Shown piece after piece: positions 18,512 through 25,799 of a stretch of 64,000 bases of DNA. The notes beneath the pieces were generated by a model, which had not been told where the DNA came from, did not search any database, and saw nothing but the letters and a program-made list of their open reading frames with translations. The translations under genes were made by a program, and so were the position numbers. Source of the DNA: Bradyrhizobium sp. CCBAU 51627 (GTDB lineage Bacteria > Pseudomonadota > Alphaproteobacteria > Rhizobiales > Xanthobacteraceae). Numbering within the stretch: position 1 is the stretch's first letter; each line of letters begins with the position of its first letter. The stretch spans positions 124,001 to 188,000 of the forward strand of contig NZ_LBJG01000093.1 in NCBI RefSeq assembly GCF_028128765.1, written 5' to 3'.

Positions 18512-19645
18512 CTAGCGCGGGGCGATGTCGCCCCTCGCCCAGTCCTCGCGCGTACGCTGATAGAACTCATCGAACGTTCCGCGGGCGATCGCATCCCTGA
18601 TGCCCTGCATCAGGGACTGGTAGTAGGCAATATTGATTTCGGACAGCAACATCGCTCCCAACGTCTCGCCAGCCTTGACGAGATGATGCAGATAGGCGCG
18701 CGCATAATTGCTGGCCGAGGGCCATGAGCTTTCCTCGTCGAGCGGGCGCGGATCGTCTGCATGTCGCGCGTTGCGCAAGTTCACCTGGCCGAAGCGCGTG
18801 AACGCAACGCCGTGGCGGCCATTGCGCGTCGGCATCACGCAATCGAACATGTCGACCCCGCGCTTCACGGCTTCGAGGATATCGTCGGGCGTGCCGACGC
18901 CCATCAGATAGCGCGGCCGATCCGTCGGCAGCGCCGGCGCGGTCTCGTCGATCATCGCCAACATGACCTCCTGCGGCTCGCCGACGGCCAGGCCGCCGAT
19001 CGCATAGCCGTGGAATCCGATTTCGACGAGGCCTTGCGTGCTGGCATGACGCAGCTGCGGGATGTCGCCGCCCTGCACGATTCCAAACAGCATGTAACCG
19101 TCAGGCGCGCTCTCGAAGGCGCGCTTGCTCCGCTCGGCCCAGCGCAACGACAGCCGCATCGCACGGTCGATATCGTCGCGCTCCGCCGGCAGCCGCACGC
19201 ATTCGTCCATCTGCATCGCGATGTCGGAACCGAGCAGGCGTTGGACCTCGATCGAGCGCTCCGGCGACAGCTCGATCTTGGCGCCGTCGATATGCGAGCG
19301 GAAAGTCACGGCGTGCTCGCTGATCTTGCGCAAATCCGACAGCGACATGACCTGGAAGCCGCCAGAATCCGTCAGCATCGGCCCGTTCCACCCGGTGAAC
19401 CGCTGCAGGCCGCCCAGGGCGTTGATACGCTCAGCGCCGGGGCGCAGCATCAGATGATAGGTGTTGCCGAGCACGATGTCGGCGCCGGCCTCGCGCACCT
19501 CGCGCCAATGCATGCCCTTCATGGCGCCGGCAGTGCCGACCGGCATGAAGGCGGGCGTCCGCACCACACCATGCGGCGTGGTCAGGCGGCCGGTGCGCGC
19601 GGCGCCATCGGTGGCGAGCAGTTCGAAATGATTGGGAAGATTCAT
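18512..19645 (-). CDS. tgt: tRNA-guanine transglycosylase lacking all zinc ligands
   Basis: 377 residues from the ATG at 19645 (MNLPNHFELL). It exchanges guanine at the wobble position of GUN tRNAs for preQ1 in queuosine synthesis. The active site is intact: DSGGFQVMSL carries the general-base Asp, and IVQGG and DMFDCVMPTRNGRHG carry the nucleophilic Asp. In the structural zinc site, however, the C-x-C-x2-C ligands are Ser306, Trp308 and Ala311, and the fourth (His of the TEHNI region in Zymomonas Tgt) is Ile337. The fold must be held without zinc. It stands alone on this strand; queA lies 4.5 kb away. Confidence 0.92.
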   Translation of the reverse strand: MNLPNHFELLATDGAARTGRLTTPHGVVRTPAFMPVGTAGAMKGMHWREVREAGADIVLGNTYHLMLRPGAERINALGGLQRFTGWNGPMLTDSGGFQVMSLSDLRKISEHAVTFRSHIDGAKIELSPERSIEVQRLLGSDIAMQMDECVRLPAERDDIDRAMRLSLRWAERSKRAFESAPDGYMLFGIVQGGDIPQLRHASTQGLVEIGFHGYAIGGLAVGEPQEVMLAMIDETAPALPTDRPRYLMGVGTPDDILEAVKRGVDMFDCVMPTRNGRHGVAFTRFGQVNLRNARHADDPRPLDEESSWPSASNYARAYLHHLVKAGETLGAMLLSEINIAYYQSLMQGIRDAIARGTFDEFYQRTREDWARGDIAPR

Positions 19646-19737
19646 GGCGTGCTTATTGCGTGTCGAGGCAGCCCGATCAACCCGCACGATGACCCAGACT
19701 GGGACAGCGTTGACGCGGACGTGATCCGCGCCCTGCC

Positions 19738-19766
19738 TTGTTAAACAAAACGACACGGTATAGTTT
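19738..19766 (+). promoter_or_regulatory. Promoter with overlapping TetR-type operator upstream of the patatin lipoprotein gene
   Basis: The 19-bp sequence AAACGACACGGTATAGTTT (19748-19766) is a 7-of-9 palindrome. It contains a good -10 element, TATAGT (19759-19764), and TTGTTA (19738-19743) may serve as -35 although the 15-base spacing is short. The same 19 bp recur at 21975 with 17 identities, on the other side of the tetR gene. Confidence 0.65.
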
Positions 19767-19866
19767 AGTAACGGGTTGGACGAGACGGCGCGGCAACATT
19801 GCCGACGGCCGTAGATGCTTGATCGTCAGCCGCCGACCAATGCCCCTCCCCACAGGTTCGACCGAC

Positions 19867-21021
19867 ATGTCCGCCACCTCCGATGGCGGGACAAAGCGGA
19901 CAGGCGCCCGCCTGATCGGGGCGCTGGCGCTGGCGTGCAGTCTGGCACTCGCCGCCTGCACCTCGCTCCCGCGCACGCCCTACACGGCGGCCGATGCCCG
20001 CGCCTCGCGCGTGCTCGACGTCGACGGCCTGCGCCGCTACGCCGACGAACCCGTCACCAGGTTCGGCTTCGAGCAGGACAAGGCGACCGGGAGCAGAACC
20101 TACCTGGCGCTATCAGGGGGCGGCGCTGATGGGGCCTATGGCGTCGGGGTGCTGAACGGCTGGACTGCGGCGCATAACCGTCCAACCTTCTCCGTCGTAT
20201 CAGGCGTGAGCACCGGAGGGCTGATCGCGCCCTTTGCGTTCCTTGGATCGCAATATGACGACACGCTGCGGGAGCTCTACACCAGCGGCATTGCCGAGAG
20301 CCTGCTGAACGATCCCAGCATCATGCGCGTGCTGTTCGGCTCCGGCCTGTTCGGCAACACGCGGCTGCGCGAGCTCGTCGCCCGCTATGTCGGGCCGGAG
20401 ATCCTGGCACAGGTCGCGCGCGAGAACGCCAAGGGCCGACGTCTCCTGGTGGTGACCACCGATCTCGACACCCAGCGCACCGCGATCTGGGATATGGGCA
20501 AGATCGCCGCGGTCGGCACGCCTGAAGCGCTCAAGCTGTTTCGCGACGTGATGGCGGCCTCCGCCAGCATTCCTCTGGTATTTCCGCCGATCCTGATCGA
20601 GGCCGAAGGTCAGGGCCGCAGGTTTCAGGAGATGCATGTCGATGGCGGCGTGACTGCCCCGGTGCTGACCTTGCCCGAAGCTCTGCTGTTTCAGGGGCGC
20701 CTGCCCGGCAACGCGAAGATGGACATCTACATCCTCGTCAACAAGAAGATCGAACGCAATTTCGAGCTGGTCGCCAACAGCACGATCGACGTCGCTTCAC
20801 GCAGCCTGTCCTCGATCACGCAGTCGCAGACGCGCTCGATCATCTTCTCGACGTATGATTTCGCCAGGCGTAACCACCTTGGATTCCACCTCTCCTATAT
20901 CGAACGCGATTATCCGGCGTCGCCGTCCGAGGGGTTCGACACCAGCTATATGCGGGCGCTCTACCAATACGGCTACGAGAAAGCGGCGGCCGGCCAGGCC
21001 TGGACCTCGCGGATGCCGTGA
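19867..21021 (+). CDS. Patatin-like phospholipase, lipoprotein
   Basis: 384 residues from the ATG at 19867; an ATG at 19840 would add nine. A lipoprotein signal ends LALAAC (Cys31), so the protein is membrane-anchored on the periplasmic side. The patatin Ser-Asp dyad is visible: the oxyanion loop GGGADGAYG, nucleophile Ser in GVSTGG, and the Asp in VDGGV. Patatins hydrolyse acyl chains from phospholipids. It lies about 100 bases downstream of a promoter whose -10 overlaps a TetR-type palindrome, and 145 bases upstream of a TetR gene, so regulation by that TetR is likely. Confidence 0.85.
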   Translation: MSATSDGGTKRTGARLIGALALACSLALAACTSLPRTPYTAADARASRVLDVDGLRRYADEPVTRFGFEQDKATGSRTYLALSGGGADGAYGVGVLNGWTAAHNRPTFSVVSGVSTGGLIAPFAFLGSQYDDTLRELYTSGIAESLLNDPSIMRVLFGSGLFGNTRLRELVARYVGPEILAQVARENAKGRRLLVVTTDLDTQRTAIWDMGKIAAVGTPEALKLFRDVMAASASIPLVFPPILIEAEGQGRRFQEMHVDGGVTAPVLTLPEALLFQGRLPGNAKMDIYILVNKKIERNFELVANSTIDVASRSLSSITQSQTRSIIFSTYDFARRNHLGFHLSYIERDYPASPSEGFDTSYMRALYQYGYEKAAAGQAWTSRMP

Positions 21022-21166
21022 GGTCCGCATCGCGGAACGGCGTTGGTCGGGGACCGTTGACGATACGGCCAATTCGGCCAGATTCGCGATGACGCCCCGG
21101 TTGCTGCGCGTTATACAGCAATGAACACTGGCACGACCGCGCTGGAATCATTGGGCATCATTGGAC

Positions 21167-21913
21167 ATGGGATCGGCTGCGACCAAGGCAAGAACGGCCG
21201 CACCTCGGCGCGAGGTATCAAAGTCGCGCGGCGGCCGGCCGACGAAGTCAGCTGCGATCGAGCGCGATCAGCGGTTGATCGAGGTCGCCACCCGCCTGTT
21301 CCTCGACCGCGGATTTGACGCGACCTCGCTCGACGCAGTGGCGGAAGCTGCTCGCGTCAGCAAGCCCACGGTTTATTCACGGTACGGCGACAAGCGCGGG
21401 CTGTTCACGGCCGTGCTGAGGCGCGAGATCGCGCGCTGGCTGGCGCCGCTGTCGGCCGCAGCCGAGACGCAGCTCGGCAGCTCATCCGACATTTCGGTCG
21501 AGCAGCGGCTGGTCGAGATCGGGCGCGACATGCTCAATTTCACGTGCGGGCCCGACGCCATGGCGTTCAGCCGCATGATGACGTCGCAGGCCATCAACTT
21601 TCCCGACATTGCCAAGCTCGGCAAGGAAGAAGGCTGGCTGAAGGCTGTCGCCACCACCGCGCGCTTCTTCGACCACCTGGTGGCGCAAGGCGCGCTCGAC
21701 GTCGACGACACCACGATCGCAGCCGAAGTGTTCCTCGACGTCGTCGTCGGCCACACCCACCGCATGGCGACGTTCGGCACGCCGATGGAACTGAAAGCCG
21801 CCGAGAAGCGGATGCGCGCAGCGATCAAGCTGTTCCTCGCCGGCGCGATCGGTCCTGCCGACCGCGTCCAAAGCGTCCCAAAAGCCGCTCCACGGCGCCG
21901 CCCTTCCCGCTGA
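21167..21913 (+). CDS. TetR/AcrR-family transcription regulator
   Basis: 248 residues from the ATG at 21167. The N-terminus is basic (RREVSKSRGGRPTKSAA), then the helix-turn-helix covers about 38-82 with FDATSLDAVAEAARVSKPTVYSRY cut short here, followed by an all-helical ligand domain of the AefR-like type. Proteins of this kind are dimeric repressors lifted by a small ligand. Two matching palindromes at 19748-19766 and 21975-21993 flank the gene and overlap predicted -10 elements, which marks them as its probable operators. A weak half-site, CGATACGG, lies at 21061-21068 just upstream, which could allow autoregulation. Confidence 0.9.
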   Translation: MGSAATKARTAAPRREVSKSRGGRPTKSAAIERDQRLIEVATRLFLDRGFDATSLDAVAEAARVSKPTVYSRYGDKRGLFTAVLRREIARWLAPLSAAAETQLGSSSDISVEQRLVEIGRDMLNFTCGPDAMAFSRMMTSQAINFPDIAKLGKEEGWLKAVATTARFFDHLVAQGALDVDDTTIAAEVFLDVVVGHTHRMATFGTPMELKAAEKRMRAAIKLFLAGAIGPADRVQSVPKAAPRRRPSR

Positions 21914-21962
21914 CATTTCCGTGAGACCGGCGATTTGTCCCCTGCGGACGATCGCCCCTTCA

Positions 21963-21993
21963 TTGACCAAAATAAAACGATACGGTATGGTTT
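21963..21993 (+). promoter_or_regulatory. Promoter with overlapping TetR-type operator upstream of the PepSY gene
   Basis: TTGACC (21963-21968) and TATGGT (21986-21991) are 17 bases apart, a good sigma-70 promoter. The 19-bp operator AAACGATACGGTATGGTTT (21975-21993) covers the spacer and the -10 and is an 8-of-9 palindrome. It shares 17 of 19 bases with the site at 19748. Confidence 0.75.
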
Positions 21994-22168
21994 TGTTTAT
22001 AGAGCGGTGCGGGCCACTTTTATTCACCAGCCCCAAAAGGGGACCGGGCCGCTCAGATCGCCGCGACGGGTACAGCCCGTGGTGACGTTCCGCGGCCGGC
22101 CGGTGCCCAAGGTCGGCCGCGATTTCTTTACGAACATCCGGCAGACTTTCTGGTCGAGGGTTTGGACC

Positions 22169-22774
22169 ATGCGATCGACAAAAGGACGGGTGTCAGGCTT
22201 GCTTGCGATCGCCCTATCGGGGCTGCTCGCCGCAGCGCCGGCCCGAGCCATCGTCTCGGCGGGCTCTACACCCACCGCCCTCCACAACGAGACAGATGGG
22301 GACGTCGCAGCGGACCGCCAGGCCGTCACCCGCGAGATAGAGCGCTTCCGCAGCTCGTCGATCTCGATCAGCCAGGCCATGGCGATTGCGGAGGCCCGTC
22401 ATGCCGGCGCGACAACCGCGGATGTCAGCTTCGACGGCGAATCGGGCGTACCTGTGTACCGGGTGAAGACCCTGCACAATGACCGGATCTGGCGGTACAC
22501 CATCAACGCGGCGACGGGCGAAGTCATGGGCGGCGAAGCTGCCCTGCCGCTGACCGAACTCGACCTGGAAGATCGCAGCAATCTCGCAGCGCTCGGCGCC
22601 ATCAGGCATCGCCTCGCCGATGCCGTGCGCGTCGCCGAGAAAGCGGCATCCGGCAAGGCCATCAGCGGCGGGCTGGTGCGCGATCGCGGCCGGCTCAATT
22701 TCGCGATCGTCGTCATCAGCGGCGACGATCTCAAGGAAGTCATCCTCGAGCCGCCGGGCGTGCGGGGCAGATAA
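22169..22774 (+). CDS. Exported PepSY-domain protein
   Basis: 201 residues from the ATG at 22169, chosen for its signal peptide (LLAIALSGLLAAAPARA). The PepSY domain spans about 60-120, with ISISQAMAIAEARHAG, GVPVYRVKTL and WRYTINAATGEVMGG. The C-terminus has a second helical part (LADAVRVAEKAASGKAISGG), perhaps a second PepSY-like unit. Such domains occur in periplasmic inhibitors and membrane sensors. The transcript would start near 21998, leaving about 170 bases of 5'UTR, under the operator described above. Confidence 0.8.
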   Translation: MRSTKGRVSGLLAIALSGLLAAAPARAIVSAGSTPTALHNETDGDVAADRQAVTREIERFRSSSISISQAMAIAEARHAGATTADVSFDGESGVPVYRVKTLHNDRIWRYTINAATGEVMGGEAALPLTELDLEDRSNLAALGAIRHRLADAVRVAEKAASGKAISGGLVRDRGRLNFAIVVISGDDLKEVILEPPGVRGR

Positions 22775-22802
22775 ACGAGGCCGCAATCCTGCCGGAAAGC
22801 CA

Positions 22803-22831
22803 TTGACGCGCGCAGAACTCTCCCGCATAAG
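22803..22831 (+). promoter_or_regulatory. Promoter of the asd leader transcript
   Basis: TTGACG (22803-22808) and CATAAG (22826-22831) are separated by 17 bases. The expected transcription start, six to eight bases after the -10, falls at about 22837-22840, on or next to the ATG of the leader peptide at 22839. The mRNA would then be leaderless for that peptide, as known for trpL of Sinorhizobium. Confidence 0.65.
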
Positions 22832-22838
22832 TCGCGCC

Positions 22839-22910
22839 ATGTTCACGACCACCAAACGCACGACCAAAACCACCACGGCCTCAGGGGCCCGGGGAGGCGT
22901 GCGCGCGTAG
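22839..22910 (+). CDS. Threonine/lysine-rich leader peptide of the asd attenuator
   Basis: A 23-residue reading frame beginning MFTTTKRTTKTTT and ending with a TAG at 22908-22910. Eight Thr codons (22845-22853, 22860-22865, 22869-22877) and two Lys codons (AAA) stand among the first 13 codons; AAA is uncommon in this GC-rich genome. No ribosome site precedes the ATG, but the promoter at 22803 puts the transcription start there, so leaderless translation is plausible. The terminator at 22941 and then asd follow. Thr and Lys are both made from the product of Asd. The frame is too short for similarity tests, so the call rests on codon content and layout. Confidence 0.65.
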   Translation: MFTTTKRTTKTTTASGARGGVRA

Positions 22911-22972
22911 TCGTCGACTAGAACGCATCAAGCTTGACCGAAGCCCCGCCCTCGATGGTCCGGGGCTTTTTT
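22883..22972 (+). promoter_or_regulatory. Putative attenuator: antiterminator segment and intrinsic terminator before asd
   Basis: The terminator is AAGCCCCG (22941-22948) pairing perfectly with CGGGGCTT (22961-22968), then T continues to 22972. An alternative pairing uses the end of the leader frame: AGGG (22883-22886) with CCCT (22949-22952), and CGGGG (22890-22894) with CCCCG (22944-22948), leaving a 3-base bulge. It would break the terminator. A ribosome stalled on the Thr/Lys codons would leave 22883-22894 free; one that reaches the stop at 22910 would cover it. The asd ribosome site AAAGGAGG (22991-22998) lies downstream of the terminator. Confidence 0.65.
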
Positions 22973-23004
22973 GTTGTCTGAATCTCAACGCAAAGGAGGA
23001 CAAA

Positions 23005-24030
23005 GTGAGTAACGATCCAGTCGTCGCGATTGTCGGCGTCACCGGTGCAGTGGGCGCCGAATTCATCGCCACCATGGACAAGCGCGGCTTTCGCGTCAGC
23101 AAGCTGAAGGCGCTCGCCAGCGCCCGCTCGGCCGGCAAGACGGTGTCGTTCCGCGGCCAGGATATTGTCATCGAGGAGCTGACCGAGCGCGCGTTCGACG
23201 GCGTCGACATCGCGCTGTTCTCGGCAGGCAGCGGCATCTCCAAGAAGTTCGCGCCTATTGCGGTCAAGGCCGGGGCCGTCGTCGTCGACAACTCCTCCGC
23301 CTTCCGAATGGACCCGAACGTGCCGCTGGTGATCCCCGAGGTGAACGGCAATCGCATCCGCGACCACAAGGGCATCATCGCCAACCCGAACTGCGCCGCG
23401 ATCACCGCGCTGGTGCCGCTCTGGCCGATCCATCAGAAGAACCGCATCAAGCGCGTCATCCTCTCGACCTACCAGGCCGCCTCAGGCGCCGGCGCCGCGG
23501 CGATGGACGAGCTCGTCGAATCCACCCGCGCCAATCTCAACGGGCAGGTCTATACGCCCAAGGTGATGCCGCACCCCTACGCCTTCAATCTCTTCAGCCA
23601 CAACACCGCAATTGATCCCGAGACCGGCTACAACGACGAAGAGACCAAGGTCATCAACGAAACCCGGAAGATCTTCGAGGACGAGAAGATCGCGATCGGC
23701 GTCACCTGCGTGCGCGTGCCGGTGCTGCGCGCGCATTGCGAGGCCATCACCTTCGAATGCGAGAAGCCGATCACCGAGGACCAGGTCCGCGCCATCATGG
23801 CGCAGGCCCCCGGCGTCAAGGTCGTCGACGATCGCGTGAAGAACTACTTCCCGATGCCGATTGACGCCTCAGGCCAGGACGATGTCCTGGTCGGCCGCAT
23901 CCGCAGGGACCTCAGTGACCCCTCGGGGCATTCGATCTCGATGTTCGTGGCCGCCGATCAGCTGCTCAAGGGCGCGGCGCTGAACGCGGTGCAGATCGCG
24001 GAGCTGTTGCCGCAGCGGGTGATGGCGTAA
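23005..24030 (+). CDS. asd: Aspartate-semialdehyde dehydrogenase
   Basis: 341 residues from the GTG at 23005, with AAAGGAGG 6 bases upstream. The NADP-binding motif is IVGVTGAVGAE, and the catalytic Cys is in IANPNCAAI near residue 130. The active-site region SGAGAAAMDEL and the conserved His of VPVLRAHCEAITFE are present. It reduces aspartyl phosphate to aspartate semialdehyde, the branch point toward Thr, Met, Lys and diaminopimelate. The upstream leader and terminator suggest transcription attenuation. It is monocistronic and converges on queA. Confidence 0.95.
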   Translation: MSNDPVVAIVGVTGAVGAEFIATMDKRGFRVSKLKALASARSAGKTVSFRGQDIVIEELTERAFDGVDIALFSAGSGISKKFAPIAVKAGAVVVDNSSAFRMDPNVPLVIPEVNGNRIRDHKGIIANPNCAAITALVPLWPIHQKNRIKRVILSTYQAASGAGAAAMDELVESTRANLNGQVYTPKVMPHPYAFNLFSHNTAIDPETGYNDEETKVINETRKIFEDEKIAIGVTCVRVPVLRAHCEAITFECEKPITEDQVRAIMAQAPGVKVVDDRVKNYFPMPIDASGQDDVLVGRIRRDLSDPSGHSISMFVAADQLLKGAALNAVQIAELLPQRVMA

Positions 24031-24052
24031 GGGACACCGTAGGAAAAGGTCT

Positions 24053-24145
24053 CGTAGGGTGGGCAAAGGCGCGCAAGCGCCGTGCCCACCTGTCTTCTCC
24101 GCATTTTAGAAAGGCGTGGGCACGCTTTGCTTTGCCCACCCTACG
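24053..24145. repeat. Dispersed palindromic element (Bradyrhizobium type) between asd and queA
   Basis: CGTAGGGTGGGCAAAG (24053-24068) is perfectly inverted at 24130-24145, with an inner inverted pair GTGCCCAC (24082-24089) and GTGGGCAC (24116-24123). From memory this sequence recurs between genes across Bradyrhizobium and Rhodopseudomonas genomes. Its right arm supplies the TAG stop codon of queA (24141-24143). Confidence 0.8.
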
Positions 24146-25214
24146 GCTCTGCCCGAAATAACAGGCACGCGTCGCCATACGAGTAAAACCGGTACTCATT
24201 CGCGATCGCGTGTGCGTAGGCCTGCTTCATCGTGTCCAGGCCGGCGAAGGCCGATACCAGCATGAACAGCGTCGACTTTGGCAAATGAAAATTCGTCATC
24301 AGGACATCGACCGCGCGGAACCGATAACCCGGCGTGATGAAGATCGACGTCTCCGCCGTGAAGGGCTGGATCGTGCCGTCTTCCGTCGCCGCGCTTTCCA
24401 GCAGCCGCAATGACGTGGTACCGACCGCAACAATGCGGCCGCCGCTCTTTCGTGCGGCATTCAATGCTTCCGCCGTCTCGGCCGAGATCGTGCCCCACTC
24501 GGCATGCATCTTGTGAGCATCGGTGTCGTCGACCTTGACCGGCAGGAAGGTCCCTGCCCCGACATGCAGCGTGACTCTGACGATCCCGACACCGCGCTCG
24601 CGCAGCGCCTGCTCCAGCGATGGCGTGAAGTGCAGGCCTGCCGTCGGCGCTGCGACCGCGCCTTCGTTCATCGCGAACATGGTCTGGTAGTCGGCGAGAT
24701 CCTGATCGTCGGGCGTGCGCTTGGAGGCGATGTAGGGCGGCAGCGGCGGGCTGCCGAGATCGGCGATGGCCTGATCGAGCGCCGGGCCATGAAACGAGAA
24801 TGACAGCGTCACCTCGCCCTCACCGCCTTTGGCCTCGACCTCGGCATCGAGATGGCCGAGCAGGCAGACCTTGCCCTCATTGCCGAAGCGGATGCGATCA
24901 CCGGCGACGAGCTTCTTGGCCGGCTTCACCAGCGCCTGCCAACGCGAACCGTCGAGCCGCTTGATCAGCGTCGCCTCGATCTTCGGCTCGGTCTCCCGGC
25001 CGATGCGGCGGCCTTTCAATTGCGCGGCGATTACCTTGGTGTCGTTGACGACGAGCTGGTCGCCCGGCCTCAGCCATTGCGGCAGGTCGACGATGGTCTG
25101 ATCGCGCAGCGTACCGTTCTCGACGACCAGCATCTTCGCGGAGTCGCGCGGGTTCGCCGGACGCAACGCGATGCGCTCGGGCGGCAGGTCGAAATCGAAG
25201 AGGTCCGTGCGCAT
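24141..25214 (-). CDS. queA: tRNA preQ1(34) S-adenosylmethionine ribosyltransferase-isomerase
   Basis: 357 residues, normal for QueA. MRTDLFDFDLPPERIALRP is the typical start and the C-terminus has FITPGYRFRAVDVLMTNFHLP and STLFMLVSAFAG, which hold the SAM-binding part. It transfers the ribosyl group of SAM onto preQ1 in tRNA, the step after Tgt. The stop codon lies inside a dispersed repeat, so the last residues (LLFRAEP) may have been trimmed by repeat insertion. It is 120 bases downstream of ppiB and could be last in the coaD-ppi-ppiB run. Confidence 0.95.
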   Translation of the reverse strand: MRTDLFDFDLPPERIALRPANPRDSAKMLVVENGTLRDQTIVDLPQWLRPGDQLVVNDTKVIAAQLKGRRIGRETEPKIEATLIKRLDGSRWQALVKPAKKLVAGDRIRFGNEGKVCLLGHLDAEVEAKGGEGEVTLSFSFHGPALDQAIADLGSPPLPPYIASKRTPDDQDLADYQTMFAMNEGAVAAPTAGLHFTPSLEQALRERGVGIVRVTLHVGAGTFLPVKVDDTDAHKMHAEWGTISAETAEALNAARKSGGRIVAVGTTSLRLLESAATEDGTIQPFTAETSIFITPGYRFRAVDVLMTNFHLPKSTLFMLVSAFAGLDTMKQAYAHAIANEYRFYSYGDACLLFRAEP

Positions 25215-25274
25215 ACCCAGAACCTGCCATCGCCCACGCAGAAAGCGGGCGATCCAGCACTCACAATCTTAGCT

Positions 25275-25295
25275 GTAACCACCTCCGGTGGTTAC
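25275..25295. other. Perfect hairpin upstream of queA
   Basis: GTAACCACC and GGTGGTTAC form a 9-bp perfect inverted repeat around TCC, followed by a second pair, ATGCCC (25299-25304) and GGGCAT (25311-25316). Neither has a T run on either strand. They lie between ppiB and queA and may be a dispersed repeat or an RNA structure. Confidence 0.4.
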
Positions 25296-25334
25296 TGGAT
25301 GCCCGGCGCGGGGCATGACATCGACAAGAGCCGC

Positions 25335-25799
25335 TTATTCCTTGTCCGCGGCCATCCGCGCCTTGATGATCTTGTCGGGGTTCTGCACCGGCTCGCCGCG
25401 CTTGATCTTGTCGACGTTCTCCATGCCCTCGGTGACCTTGCCCCACACCGTGTACTGGTTGTCGAGGAAACGGGCGTCATCGAAGCAGATGAAGAACTGG
25501 CTGTCGCCGGAATCGGGATTGGCGGCGCGGGCCATCGAGGCCGTGCCACGCACATGCGGCTCCTTGTTGAACTCGGCCTTCAGCTTCTTGCCCGAGCCGC
25601 CGGTGCCGGTGCCGTGCGGGCAGCCGGTCTGCGCCATGAAGCCGTCGATCACGCGATGGAACACAATGCCGTCGTAGAAGCCCTCGCGGACCAGCTCCTT
25701 GATGCGCGCGACATGGCCAGGCGCGAGGTCGGGGCGCATCTCGATGGTGACCGGGCCCTGCGTGGTCTCGAGGATCAATGTGTTTTCGGTGACGCTCAT
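25335..25799 (-). CDS. ppiB: Cyclophilin-type peptidyl-prolyl isomerase, cytoplasmic
   Basis: 154 residues without a signal peptide. Cyclophilin active-site elements are FHRVIDGFMAQTG (the catalytic Arg is in FHR), GTASMARAANPDSGDSQFFI and NQYTVWGKV. It catalyses cis-trans isomerisation of prolyl bonds and helps fold cytoplasmic proteins. It overlaps the upstream gene by 4 bases (ATGA), so the two are translationally coupled. A second cyclophilin with a signal peptide is encoded at 26229. Confidence 0.9.
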   Translation of the reverse strand: MSVTENTLILETTQGPVTIEMRPDLAPGHVARIKELVREGFYDGIVFHRVIDGFMAQTGCPHGTGTGGSGKKLKAEFNKEPHVRGTASMARAANPDSGDSQFFICFDDARFLDNQYTVWGKVTEGMENVDKIKRGEPVQNPDKIIKARMAADKE

